A program made the translations under genes and the position numbers. DNA of 42,385 bases, from positions 1 through 42,385 of the forward strand of contig JAHJLV010000021.1 in assembly GCA_018821535.1 (NCBI GenBank). Reading direction: 5' to 3'. Shown here piece after piece: positions 33,530 through 41,933 of this stretch. Origin of the DNA: Pseudomonadota bacterium. GTDB lineage: Bacteria > Desulfobacterota > Desulfobacteria > Desulfobacterales > Desulfobacteraceae. The notes under the pieces are model-generated. The model did no database searches. It was not told where the DNA came from and was given only the letters and a program-made list of their open reading frames with translations. Position 1 is the first letter of the stretch; every line of letters begins with the position of its first letter.

Positions 33530-34081
33530 TTGACTGTTTCCACCAGGAGCCCAGGCCAAAACAGCTGTAAGCAGACAAGCGGTTATCTCAAGTCTTTTTT
33601 TCCTTTTCTTATCACGTTTTTTATCATGTTTTTATCCTGGATTGTACTATCAGGAAAATTCGAGCCGCTTTTGCTATGGCTGGGCGGCATCTCAAGTTTT
33701 TTTGTTTCATATTATTTCTATGATCTGATTTTTCCTGATTTCAAACTTAAATACTTCACTGTTTTTTTCAGATTTGTCCGATATATCCCCTGGATATTGT
33801 TTGAAATTTTAAAAGCCAATTTTCACCTGTTATATATTGCCTTTCACCCCCGCCTTAAGGAGATTATTGATCCGCAGATTGTAATTTTTAAAACCAATTT
33901 AAAATCTGATATCGCCATTACCACCCTTGCCAATTCAATCACCCTGACCCCCGGCACCATAACCGTATCCGCAAATAGTGACGGTGTATTTAAAGTACAT
34001 GCGCTTGACAGACAAACCGCAGAGGCGCTTCCAGGCGTCATGCTTGAAAAGGTAGCAAAAATATTTGGAGAAAAAATATGA
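33530..34081 (+). CDS. mrpE: Mrp antiporter subunit E (MnhE/MrpE; MbhA-like)
   Basis: The 183-residue membrane protein has the MrpE pattern: hydrophobic segments in the first half (FLITFFIMFLSWIVLSG, WLGGISSFFVSYYFY), FVRYIPWILFEILKAN, and a soluble C-terminus with ANSITLTPGTITVS and ALPGVMLEKVAKIFGE. MrpE is needed for assembly of Mrp complexes. I place the start at TTG 33530 because a perfect AAGGAGG lies 7 bases upstream. The in-frame ATG at 33512 would put that site inside the gene. Its stop overlaps the ATG of mrpF. Confidence 0.87.
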   Translation: MTVSTRSPGQNSCKQTSGYLKSFFPFLITFFIMFLSWIVLSGKFEPLLLWLGGISSFFVSYYFYDLIFPDFKLKYFTVFFRFVRYIPWILFEILKANFHLLYIAFHPRLKEIIDPQIVIFKTNLKSDIAITTLANSITLTPGTITVSANSDGVFKVHALDRQTAEALPGVMLEKVAKIFGEKI

Positions 34082-34365
34082 CGGACTTTTTTTTATGGAT
34101 TGCGCTGGGGCTTTGTATTTTAATGTTTTGTCCCTTGTATCGAGTGATGTTCGGCCCTACGGTTTTGGACCGGCTTGTGGGTGTCAATGCCATCGGGAGT
34201 AAAACCGTTGTTCTTTTGCTGTTGATCGGGTTTATTTATAAACGCATTGATATGTTTGTGGATATTGCGCTTGCCTATGCATTTTTGAATTTTATAGCTG
34301 TGCTTGCAGCTTCAAGATATTTTCATAAAAGAAAAGGACTTTACGAAGAATCCTTTCTTGACTGA
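34078..34365 (+). CDS. mrpF: Mrp antiporter subunit F (MnhF/MrpF; MbhB-like)
   Basis: The 95-residue protein has three membrane helices and the family segment FGPTVLDRLVGVNAIGSKTVVLLLLIG, followed by DMFVDIALAYAFLNFIAVLAASRYF. These match MrpF, a small structural subunit. The ATG overlaps the mrpE stop (ATGA) and the mrpG gene follows after 21 bases. Confidence 0.92.
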   Translation: MTDFFLWIALGLCILMFCPLYRVMFGPTVLDRLVGVNAIGSKTVVLLLLIGFIYKRIDMFVDIALAYAFLNFIAVLAASRYFHKRKGLYEESFLD

Positions 34366-34386
34366 TCTGTTGGCCTGGAGAGAAAA

Positions 34387-34710
34387 ATGGATATTTTTGT
34401 TATTTGTTTGCTGACCATTGGCTTGTTCTTTTTTTTCGGTGGAGCTGTGGGTATTATCAGAATGCCCGGGTTTTATACACGGCTTCATCCTGCCGGGATT
34501 CTGGATACTATGGGTATCCTTGTGATGGTGGTGGCACTGGCCATATATAATTTGCATCAGCTTACCTTTGAATCCGTATTGCTGACCATTAAAATTCTGC
34601 TCATTGTGTTCTTTGTGTTCCTTTCCAGTCCGACTGCAACACATTCCATAGTGGATGCAGGCATGCGTGCCGGATTAAGATACTGGACCAAAAAGAAAGA
34701 AAAGGAATAA
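34387..34710 (+). CDS. mrpG: Mrp antiporter subunit G (MnhG/MrpG; MbhC-like)
   Basis: The 107-residue membrane protein carries the MrpG pattern: FFFGGAVGIIRMPGFYTRLHPAGILDTMG, then two more helices and FVFLSSPTATHSIVDAGMRAG near the end. MrpG is a small subunit beside MrpE and MrpF. GGAG precedes the ATG. The MbhD-like gene starts 2 bases after its stop. Confidence 0.92.
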   Translation: MDIFVICLLTIGLFFFFGGAVGIIRMPGFYTRLHPAGILDTMGILVMVVALAIYNLHQLTFESVLLTIKILLIVFFVFLSSPTATHSIVDAGMRAGLRYWTKKKEKE

Positions 34711-34712
34711 CC

Positions 34713-34958
34713 ATGCCCTGGCAAATTGATATGATTGTCCTGTTCTTTGTGATTTTGTGCGCAGTGGCAGCGATTACTGTAAAAGATCTTTTGTCCACAG
34801 CGATTTTATTTGGCGCATATTCTTTTATGATGTGCTTGTTATGGGCGGTTATGGGGGCGGTAGATGTCGCTTTTACAGAAGCATCTGTAGGTGCAGGGGT
34901 CAGCACGGTTTTTTTTGTGGCTGCGGTATTCAGGACGAGCAGGAGGACTAAAGATTGA
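34713..34958 (+). CDS. MbhD-like subunit (DUF4040)
   Basis: The 81-residue protein has two or three membrane helices and the MbhD signature LLSTAILFGAYSFMMCLLWAVMGAVDVAFTEASVGAGVSTVFFVAA. In Pyrococcus MBH the equivalent, MbhD, corresponds to part of MrpA's C-terminal domain. AAGGA precedes the ATG. Its stop overlaps the TTG of the MbhE-MrpB gene, so translation is coupled. Confidence 0.88.
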   Translation: MPWQIDMIVLFFVILCAVAAITVKDLLSTAILFGAYSFMMCLLWAVMGAVDVAFTEASVGAGVSTVFFVAAVFRTSRRTKD

Positions 34959-35776
34959 AATTTTTCGGATTTGTCGTTGTCTGTCTGGTGGGAGGATTGC
35001 TGTTATATGGCACAGCAGACTTTCCGGATTGGGGCGATCCCGATTCACCTGCATCCACTCATCTGTCAGACATTTATATTGAACATGCCTTTGAACAGAC
35101 CCAGGTTCCCAATATTGTCACAGCAATTCTTGCAGACTATCGCGGATTTGATACCATGTTTGAAACAGCTGTTATTTTTTGTGCAGGACTTGCGTGTTTT
35201 CTGCTGCTAAGGGATTTTAAGGAACGAAAGGAACGTTTTTACCGTCATGTGCCCACAGGTGTCATTCTTCATGTAAAAAACAGCAAAAAAGCATTAAGGG
35301 TCGGCAGGGATTTTGAACATATTGATAAAGACTGGATACCGTCTGATCTGATTATTAAAACAGTCTGCCGGATACTGATTCCATTTATTCAGATTTATGC
35401 CCTGTATGTTGTTGCACATGGGGATTTTTCTCCGGGAGGCGGGTTTCAGGGCGGGGTTATTTTCGGGTCCAGCCTGATTCTTCTGGCAATCTCATATGAT
35501 TTAAAAATCCTGGTCAGACGGATAAAAGAAAAAGTTTTAGGCATCTGTGCTGCTGCCGGTGTGCTTGTTTATGTGGGAATTGCTGCCATCTGCATGCCCA
35601 TGGGTAAATCGTTTTTAGACTATTCAGCCCTTGAAATGTTTGTTTTTGATCCGCATCATGTAAGAGCGCTTGGGATGCTGGGGGTGGAAATCGGTGTTGG
35701 AATTGCCGTTGCAGCAGTAATGGCCATCATATATATTAATATCGTTTCTGAGGGAAGACACGATGAAGGATTATAG
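34955..35776 (+). CDS. MbhE-MrpB fusion subunit
   Basis: The 273 residues join two known subunits. Residues 1-95 match MbhE (GDPDSPASTHLSDIYIEHAFEQT, PNIVTAILADYRGFDTMFET), part of MrpA's C-terminal domain in bacterial complexes. Residues 125-270 match MrpB (CRILIPFIQIYALYVVAHGDFSPGGGFQGGVIFGS). Between them is a short charged loop. The start is TTG at 34955, with AGGAGG 8 bases upstream and overlapping the MbhD stop. Sodium or proton translocation by the assembled complex is family knowledge. Confidence 0.88.
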   Translation: MKFFGFVVVCLVGGLLLYGTADFPDWGDPDSPASTHLSDIYIEHAFEQTQVPNIVTAILADYRGFDTMFETAVIFCAGLACFLLLRDFKERKERFYRHVPTGVILHVKNSKKALRVGRDFEHIDKDWIPSDLIIKTVCRILIPFIQIYALYVVAHGDFSPGGGFQGGVIFGSSLILLAISYDLKILVRRIKEKVLGICAAAGVLVYVGIAAICMPMGKSFLDYSALEMFVFDPHHVRALGMLGVEIGVGIAVAAVMAIIYINIVSEGRHDEGL

Positions 35777-35779
35777 GTT

Positions 35780-36184
35780 ATGGGCATGACAGATATCATT
35801 CCCCTTATTGTGGCAAAATATAATTACTGGCTTTTTGTTGTTTTAATGATGATCGGTCTGTATGCCATGATTGCAAAGAATAATCTGATAAAAAAGCTGG
35901 TGGGGATGAATATTTTCCAGACAGCCATTATCCTTTTTTATGTATCAATCGGGTATAAGTCGGGTGCCACACTTCCCATTATCCAGAATGTTCATGAAGG
36001 TCATGGACATGCAGCCATCCATGCCGCCGATTATATTAATCCGTTGCCCCATGTGCTGATGCTTACCGCTATTGTGGTGTCCGTTGCCACCTTTGGCGTG
36101 GCCATGGCACTGGCGGTAAAAATATATCAACGGTATCATACACTTGAAGAAGATGAACTCAGGATGCGCTTATCGGAAAAATAA
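35780..36184 (+). CDS. mrpC: Mrp antiporter subunit C (NuoK-like; MbhG-like)
   Basis: The 134-residue protein has three membrane helices in the NuoK/MrpC pattern: YWLFVVLMMIGLYAMIAKNNLIKKLVGMNIFQTAIILFYVSIGYK, then PLPHVLMLTAIVVSVATFGVAMALAVKIY. A His-rich loop (HEGHGHAAIHAA, about residues 75-86) is present, as in Mbh/Mrp C subunits. It lies 3 bases after the MbhE-MrpB gene and 3 bases before the first D subunit. A second ATG two codons downstream could also be used. Confidence 0.92.
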   Translation: MGMTDIIPLIVAKYNYWLFVVLMMIGLYAMIAKNNLIKKLVGMNIFQTAIILFYVSIGYKSGATLPIIQNVHEGHGHAAIHAADYINPLPHVLMLTAIVVSVATFGVAMALAVKIYQRYHTLEEDELRMRLSEK

Positions 36185-36187
36185 ATT

Positions 36188-37678
36188 ATGAATAATTATC
36201 CTGCTCTTATTGTTATTGCACCCCTTCTGGCAGCCCTTTTTGCCGGACTTGCCGTATGGATTGAAGACCGGTTATCCTATTATATCGCCATACTGGGCCT
36301 GGCGGTTTCTTCTTTTTCTGCCCTTAAGGTTCTGATTCAGGTGATTGAATCCGGAACCATCCAATACAAAATGGCAGGCTGGGATGCTCCTGTGGGAATC
36401 GAATACCGTATTGATCTTCTCAATGCCATGGTACTGCTTCTGATTTCAGGGATTGCCCTTTTTAATCTGATTGCCAGCTATAAGAATGTTGAACAGGAGA
36501 TATCTGATCGGAAAGGTTCTTTTTACACAATTTATCTATTGTTTGTCACAGGACTTTTAGGCGTTACTGCCACAGGGGATCTGTTTAATCTGTATGTTCT
36601 CATTGAGATTACGTCTTTGACCAGTTATGCCATGGTGGCGCTTTCCGACAAAGACCGGGGACCGCTTGCCAGCCTGAATTATATCTTTATAGGCGTTATC
36701 GGGGCAAGTTTCTATCTTCTGGGTGTCGGCTATCTGTACATGAAAACCGGTTCACTGAATATGATGGATGTTGCCGATATCATTGCCAGTCAACATGATT
36801 CTTCCACGGTTCTGGTGGGATTTATTTTATGCATGATCGGCGTCTGGATTAAAATGGCGCTTTTCCCCATGCATGTATGGCTGCCCAATGCCTATTCCTA
36901 TTCTCCGGTAGCCTTTTCCCGGGTGGTTGCCCCCCTGATGACCAAAGTCATGGTATATGTGATGATCCGGCTTATGATAACGGTTTTTGGATTTGAATAT
37001 ATATTCAATACACTTCATCTGTCCGAGGCGGTTGTCTGGCTTGCAACCATAGCTGTTCTTGCCGGGGGTGTTCTGGCCCTGGCCCAGGATAATCTGAAAA
37101 AAATACTGGCATACATCATTGTATGTGAAATCGGTTATATGGTCGGCGGAGCATGGTTGGGAAATCAATCGGGCATGACCGGAGCGATACTGCATCTTTT
37201 AAATGATGCGTTGATGACCTTTGCCTTATTTCTGGGGCTTGGAAACATGGTGTATATGCTTGGAAAAGTAAAATTAAATAACCTGCAGGGACTGTTTTCC
37301 AGAATGCCGTGGACCATGACCGGATTTGTTGTTGCAGCCTTCAGTATTGTGGGGGTTCCGCCCACCTGTGGATTTTTCAGCAAATGGTATCTGATTTCCG
37401 GTGCATTTGAGGCCGGTGCATATCATTTTGCAGCAGCGTTGATTATTTCCAGTCTGATCTGTGCAATTTTGTTTTTCAAGGTTTTCGAGATCTGTTTTTT
37501 TCAAAGTTCACCTGACCTGCAGGGACAAGGGCATGGGCATAAGTTCCAGGTAATGGCGGAAGCACCGGTGAGCATGCTGATTGTTTCCAATCTTGTCAGT
37601 TTTTCCTTAATAGTTGTCGGGGTGTTTTCAGGCACGATTGTCAAGACGATTATTCTTCCGTTTCTGCAGGGGATATAA
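36188..37678 (+). CDS. mrpD: Mrp-type D subunit 1 (NuoN/MrpD-like; MbhH-like)
   Basis: This 496-residue proton-translocating membrane subunit has about fourteen helices. Key residues are Glu in LYVLIEITSL, Lys222 in WIKMALFPMHVWLPNAYSYSPVA and Lys in PLMTKVMVYVMIRL. In the later helix, where NuoL/MrpD have HxxxHxxxK, this has HLLNDALMT, with Asp340 and Thr344 in place of His and Lys. NuoM and NuoN also lack this Lys. It lies next to mrpC and 1 base before the second D subunit, the place of MbhH in archaeal complexes. Confidence 0.9.
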   Translation: MNNYPALIVIAPLLAALFAGLAVWIEDRLSYYIAILGLAVSSFSALKVLIQVIESGTIQYKMAGWDAPVGIEYRIDLLNAMVLLLISGIALFNLIASYKNVEQEISDRKGSFYTIYLLFVTGLLGVTATGDLFNLYVLIEITSLTSYAMVALSDKDRGPLASLNYIFIGVIGASFYLLGVGYLYMKTGSLNMMDVADIIASQHDSSTVLVGFILCMIGVWIKMALFPMHVWLPNAYSYSPVAFSRVVAPLMTKVMVYVMIRLMITVFGFEYIFNTLHLSEAVVWLATIAVLAGGVLALAQDNLKKILAYIIVCEIGYMVGGAWLGNQSGMTGAILHLLNDALMTFALFLGLGNMVYMLGKVKLNNLQGLFSRMPWTMTGFVVAAFSIVGVPPTCGFFSKWYLISGAFEAGAYHFAAALIISSLICAILFFKVFEICFFQSSPDLQGQGHGHKFQVMAEAPVSMLIVSNLVSFSLIVVGVFSGTIVKTIILPFLQGI

Positions 37679-37679
37679 G

Positions 37680-39155
37680 ATGAATACCATTCTCTCCATA
37701 AAGCCGCTTCTGGCTGTGCTTGTTTCTCTTCTGGTTATTCCGGTGCTGGTTTCATCTTCCGACAGACCCAATGTCAGAGAATCATGGATTTTTATTGCCG
37801 GCACGATAACGCTTTTGATTGTACTCTCTATGCTGCCGGTAATCTTGGATGGAAACCAGCTTGCTTTAACGCTGTTTGAAATTGCTCCCGGTGCAAGTAT
37901 TGCGTTCAGAGTGGATGGGCTTGGAATGCTTTTTGCCATAGTTGCTGCAAGCCTTTATATTGTGACATCCATTTATTCTATTGGATATATGAGAGGTTTG
38001 AAAGAGCACGGGCAGACACGCTTTGTTTCTTTTTTTGCTCTGGCAATATCAGCGACCATTGGTGCTGCTTTTTCTGCCAATCTGCTGACATTATATATGT
38101 TTTATGAAATTCTTTCTTTGGCCACGTATCCTCTGGTAACCCATCATCAGGATACCAAATCAATGATATCCGGTAGAAGATATTTAATTTTTATTTTAGG
38201 TACCTCCATAGGGCTTGTTCTGCCAGCCATGATTTATTGTTATCATGTTACCGGTACTCTGGAATTTTCAACTGCCGGCATTTTTTCAGATCAGCTATCA
38301 AAGCCCGCAGCCACAGTATTACTTTTAATGTTTGTATTCGGATTTGCCAAAGCAGGTATCATGCCTTTCCACTCATGGCTTCCAGCTGCAATGGTCGCCC
38401 CAACTCCGGTCAGTGCTCTGCTGCATGCTGTGGCAGTAGTAAAGGTAGGTGTTTTCTCTATCATCAGAGTAATGACAGGAATCTTTGGTGTGGAACTATT
38501 GTCAACCTATAATCTGGGTGTTGTAGTCATGTGCATTGCATCTTTTACCATTCTTGTGGGCTCTTGCATTGCACTTTCTCAGGATGAATTAAAAAGGCGG
38601 CTTGCCTATTCCACAATCAGCCAATTGTCATATATTATTTTTGGGGTTGCACTTCTTTCTCCCCAAGGGCTTTTAGGTGGAATTATTCATATTGTCATGC
38701 ATGCTTTTGGAAAAATTACCCTTTTCTTTTGTGCCGGCGCAATTTTTGTGGCAACTGGAAAGAAATATGTCAGTCAAATGAGCGGTCTTGGTAAAAAGAT
38801 GCCATTTACGTTTACAGCATTTTTTATTGGTGCATTATGCGTTATCGGACTGCCACCCAGTGGTGGGTTTTATAGCAAATGGAACCTTATTTTAGGAACG
38901 CTTGAGGCTGAACAGTCCATTTTTATGCTTGTCCTGCTGGTGTCTTCGTTTCTTAATGCATTTTATTTTTTGCCAATTGTTTACAAGGGTTTTTTTGAGA
39001 AAAGCAATGAAGAAGATGAAAATATGCCGGTGAAAATTCGGGAAGCAAATCTTTGTTTGGTCATCCCTTTGATTATTAGTGCAATTATTTCAATTGTTTT
39101 ATTCTTTTACCCAACGGTTTTTGTCAATCTGATAAAAGTTGGTTTGGCTATTTGA
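37680..39155 (+). CDS. Mrp-type D subunit 2
   Basis: The 491-residue subunit has about fourteen helices and keeps every charged residue expected: Glu in MFYEILSLATYPL, Lys in FAKAGIMPFHSWLPAAMVAPTPVS, Lys in AVVKVGVFSIIRV, and HIVMHAFGK in the later helix. It is therefore the most complete antiporter-type subunit of the three. The ATG at 37680 lies 1 base after the D1 stop, and the upstream frame lies inside D1. It is not a duplicate of D1; similarity is limited to the family motifs. Confidence 0.9.
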   Translation: MNTILSIKPLLAVLVSLLVIPVLVSSSDRPNVRESWIFIAGTITLLIVLSMLPVILDGNQLALTLFEIAPGASIAFRVDGLGMLFAIVAASLYIVTSIYSIGYMRGLKEHGQTRFVSFFALAISATIGAAFSANLLTLYMFYEILSLATYPLVTHHQDTKSMISGRRYLIFILGTSIGLVLPAMIYCYHVTGTLEFSTAGIFSDQLSKPAATVLLLMFVFGFAKAGIMPFHSWLPAAMVAPTPVSALLHAVAVVKVGVFSIIRVMTGIFGVELLSTYNLGVVVMCIASFTILVGSCIALSQDELKRRLAYSTISQLSYIIFGVALLSPQGLLGGIIHIVMHAFGKITLFFCAGAIFVATGKKYVSQMSGLGKKMPFTFTAFFIGALCVIGLPPSGGFYSKWNLILGTLEAEQSIFMLVLLVSSFLNAFYFLPIVYKGFFEKSNEEDENMPVKIREANLCLVIPLIISAIISIVLFFYPTVFVNLIKVGLAI

Positions 39156-39177
39156 TGATATTTAAGGACTATATGAT

Positions 39178-39324
39178 ATGGGAATAAGAAAGAAAAAATT
39201 CAATGGCGAAGAATATGAAATTCTGGATCATACTGAAAAACCAGGATTTAGAACAGCATTTCATGTCATTCTCTGTATTGCAGTGGTTTATTTTATTTAT
39301 ATTTTTTCACATCTGTCACAGTGA
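39178..39324 (+). CDS. Tiny single-helix membrane protein in the Mrp operon
   Basis: This 48-residue protein begins MGIRKKKFNGEEYEILDH, a basic then acidic hydrophilic head, and has one membrane helix (HVILCIAVVYFIYIFSHL) ending at the stop. AAGGA lies 10 bases before the ATG. Position between the D2 and D3 genes and a clean reading frame support it as real. I do not recognise the family. An accessory subunit is a reasonable guess. Confidence 0.65.
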   Translation: MGIRKKKFNGEEYEILDHTEKPGFRTAFHVILCIAVVYFIYIFSHLSQ

Positions 39325-39374
39325 GAAATGCCTTTCAGGTTAATATAAAAGTTTACTGAAGTTAAGGAAGACAA

Positions 39375-39620
39375 ATGAAAAAAGAATTAACCATTTTTGA
39401 TAATCCTAAAAATGTCAAGCGGCTTCAAACAGGATTTTTTTTGGCGCTGATAGTGCTTTTAATTGCAGAAAGCTTTGTCGAAATGCACGGTTATTTTTCA
39501 GTGGAACATTTTTATGGCTTCTATGCAGTGTATGGATTTATATCTTATGTCCTTTTAATATTTCTTGCTAAGCTCTTGAGAAAAATTATCATGCGCAAAG
39601 AGGACTATTATGACCAATAA
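39375..39620 (+). CDS. Small two-helix membrane protein in the Mrp operon
   Basis: The 81 residues have a short soluble head (MKKELTIFDNPKNVKRLQ), two membrane helices (about 20-40 and 48-68) joined by a loop with EMHGYFSVEHFYGFYA, and a charged tail. AGGA precedes the ATG. Its end overlaps the D3 gene by 11 bases, so translation is coupled. I do not recognise the family. As with its neighbour, a structural subunit is plausible. Confidence 0.78.
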   Translation: MKKELTIFDNPKNVKRLQTGFFLALIVLLIAESFVEMHGYFSVEHFYGFYAVYGFISYVLLIFLAKLLRKIIMRKEDYYDQ

Positions 39621-41385
39621 TATGCTCCCTCCGGTTCTTGTCTTTATTTTAGGCGCTGTTTTGATACCTTTTTTAAAGGGCAAGGTAAAAGCCGGCTATA
39701 TGCTGGCTTTACCGGTTGTGGTTTTTATTACATTGCTCAATCTTTCTTTGGGTAACACCTGGATCTTTGAATTCTGGGGTTATGAGCTTATAATGGGGCG
39801 AATAGACAAACTGTCTTTGATATTTGCCTATGTGTTTACCATTATGGCCTTTTTAGGTATCTTATTTGCTTTACACGTGAAGGACAATCTTCAACATGTT
39901 TCAGGGCTTGTTTATGCCGGGTCCACTTTAGGTGTCGTTTTAGCAGGAGATTTTTTATCCCTTTATATTTTCTGGGAAATCATGGCAGTCAGTTCTACAT
40001 TTTTGATTATAGCTTCCAGAACTAAAGAATCTCGGGAAGCCGGGTTCCGATATATCCTGGTTCATTTAATCGGCGGTCTCTTCCTTTTGGCCGGGATTGT
40101 TCTTTACATTCAAAAAACGAATACTATTGCTTTTGATTATATCGGTCTTGGGGGAATTGAATCATATTTGATTTTCATTGGTATTGCTTTGAATGCAGCA
40201 GCGGTTCCTCTTCATGCATGGCTGCCGGATGCATATCCCATGGGAACGCCTACAAGTACGGTTTTTTTAAGCGCTTTTACTACTAAATCCGCAGTATATC
40301 TTCTGATCAGAACTTTCCCGGGAGCCGATATTTTACTTGTTATTGGCGCCTTGATGGTGTCTTTGCCCATTTTTTATGCTGTCCTTGAAAATGATATCCG
40401 GAGAGTATTGTCCTATAGTTTGATGAACCAAGTTGGGTTCATGCTGGTGGGTATTGGTATCGGTACTGAGCTGGCTTTGAATGGAGCGGTAGCTCATGCG
40501 TTCTGCCATATTATTTATAAGGCGCTTCTCTTTATGGCAGCAGGTTCTGTTCTTCAAATGACGGGGAAAATAAAGTGTACTGAAATTGGTGGACTCTATA
40601 AAACCATGCCTTTAACCTGTCTTTTTTGTATGATAGGTGCAGCTTCCATTTCAGCGTTTCCATTGTTTTCCGGTTTTGTTTCTAAATCCATGATTATCAG
40701 TGCTTCAGGTAAAGAGCAAATATTTATAATCTGGTTGGTGCTTCAGTTTGCCTCCACAGGCGTGGTTGATCATGCCGGGATCAAGGTACCGTTTTTTACT
40801 TTTTTTGGTCATGATTCAGGAATCCGGGCCAAGGAACCTCCCTTAAACATGCTGCTTGCCATGGGGATTGCTGCATTTTTATGCATAGGGCTGGGTGTTT
40901 TTTATAAACCTTTATATAATCTTCTCCCATTTGCAGTTCACTATGAACCGTATACTGGTGCCCATGTGATAGGTCAACTACAGCTGCTTATGTTTGGAGC
41001 GCTGGCTTTTACCCTTTTAATTTTATCAGGCTACTATGTTCCAGAGGTCAGGAGCAAAAATATTGATGCTGACTGGACATATCGAAAATTTGGTTCAATG
41101 GCTTATAAAATTCTTGATAACGGACTGAATTTATTAAATCGTGTTTCTGAAGGTTTTTTAATTGAATTTGTCAAAGGCGTTACCTCTTGCTTTAAAAATG
41201 CAGCGACTGGCATTTCGTTGTTTGTTTTTGTGAATTTCTGGTTGCTTATCGGATACCGGGATAAACGACTGGAAATAAAAAAACAGCAGCTGTATAATGA
41301 TGTTCTTCATGGTATCCTGCCAATAGGGATAAGTGCGGGTGTGGCTGTGTCATTTATTTTCCTGATGTATGTATGGGTAAAATAA
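39610..41385 (+). CDS. Mrp-type D subunit 3 (long, NuoL/MrpA-like)
   Basis: The 591-residue subunit is longer than D1 and D2, with extra helices and a C-terminal extension (about 480-590) including a helix-rich KFGSMAYKILDNGLNLLN stretch. It has Glu in LYIFWEIMAV, Lys in FTTKSAVYLLIRT and HAFCHIIYK in the later helix. In the central helix, where the family has Lys five residues before Pro, it has Asn195 (LNAAAVPLHAWLPDAY). Loss of that Lys is unusual. GAGGA precedes the ATG. A NuoL-like lateral extension could be formed by the C-terminus. Confidence 0.87.
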   Translation: MTNNMLPPVLVFILGAVLIPFLKGKVKAGYMLALPVVVFITLLNLSLGNTWIFEFWGYELIMGRIDKLSLIFAYVFTIMAFLGILFALHVKDNLQHVSGLVYAGSTLGVVLAGDFLSLYIFWEIMAVSSTFLIIASRTKESREAGFRYILVHLIGGLFLLAGIVLYIQKTNTIAFDYIGLGGIESYLIFIGIALNAAAVPLHAWLPDAYPMGTPTSTVFLSAFTTKSAVYLLIRTFPGADILLVIGALMVSLPIFYAVLENDIRRVLSYSLMNQVGFMLVGIGIGTELALNGAVAHAFCHIIYKALLFMAAGSVLQMTGKIKCTEIGGLYKTMPLTCLFCMIGAASISAFPLFSGFVSKSMIISASGKEQIFIIWLVLQFASTGVVDHAGIKVPFFTFFGHDSGIRAKEPPLNMLLAMGIAAFLCIGLGVFYKPLYNLLPFAVHYEPYTGAHVIGQLQLLMFGALAFTLLILSGYYVPEVRSKNIDADWTYRKFGSMAYKILDNGLNLLNRVSEGFLIEFVKGVTSCFKNAATGISLFVFVNFWLLIGYRDKRLEIKKQQLYNDVLHGILPIGISAGVAVSFIFLMYVWVK

Positions 41386-41395
41386 AGGTGTAAAT

Positions 41396-41896
41396 ATGGT
41401 AAAAATCGAAGATTTAAAAAGAATAAACCTGTTTAAAAATTCTCCGGATCATCTGCTTGATATTATTTCCAGAGAAGCTCAACTGAGTATCTTCAATACA
41501 GGGACTCAATTAATTACCATCAATGAAAAGGTTGGTGCCCTTTATATGCTGATCATGGGGCAGGTGGCTGTCATACGGCAGCTTACGCCGGATATTGATG
41601 TTATTCTCGATTATGTTCAGTCCGGTGCGTCCTTCGGGATATCCTCCATTATTCAGGGGGCAACAGCCACATATACTGCGATCTGCCAGGAACCATGCGA
41701 GGTAATCACCTTATCAGGTCAGAAAATGATTGAGCTGTTTGAAAACAACCATGAACTGGCATACGTTGTGATGAAGGATGTTTCCAGACAGTATAAACGG
41801 TATATGGATATCCGGGCAGATATGATTTTAAAAACAATTGGTAAAGAAAGAGACCTTAAAGACAAGGTTTATAATATTAAATATTTATCCTTCTAA
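41396..41896 (+). CDS. Cyclic-nucleotide-binding-domain protein without DNA-binding domain
   Basis: The 166-residue protein has a CRP-like beta-roll (about 5-120; FNTGTQLITINEKVGALYMLIMGQVAVIRQL). The phosphate-binding cassette reads FGISSIIQGATATYTA. In CRP it is FGELALxxxxxRxAxVxA, so the Glu and Arg that hold the cyclic phosphate are both missing. A long helix follows (ELAYVVMKDVSRQYKRYMD) but no helix-turn-helix. It starts 10 bases after D3, and AAAGGTG precedes the ATG. It may be a ligand-altered or structural relative that acts on a partner protein. Confidence 0.82.
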   Translation: MVKIEDLKRINLFKNSPDHLLDIISREAQLSIFNTGTQLITINEKVGALYMLIMGQVAVIRQLTPDIDVILDYVQSGASFGISSIIQGATATYTAICQEPCEVITLSGQKMIELFENNHELAYVVMKDVSRQYKRYMDIRADMILKTIGKERDLKDKVYNIKYLSF

Positions 41897-41933
41897 AAAG
41901 AATTTTAAAATATTTTATTCGGGGCAAACGATA

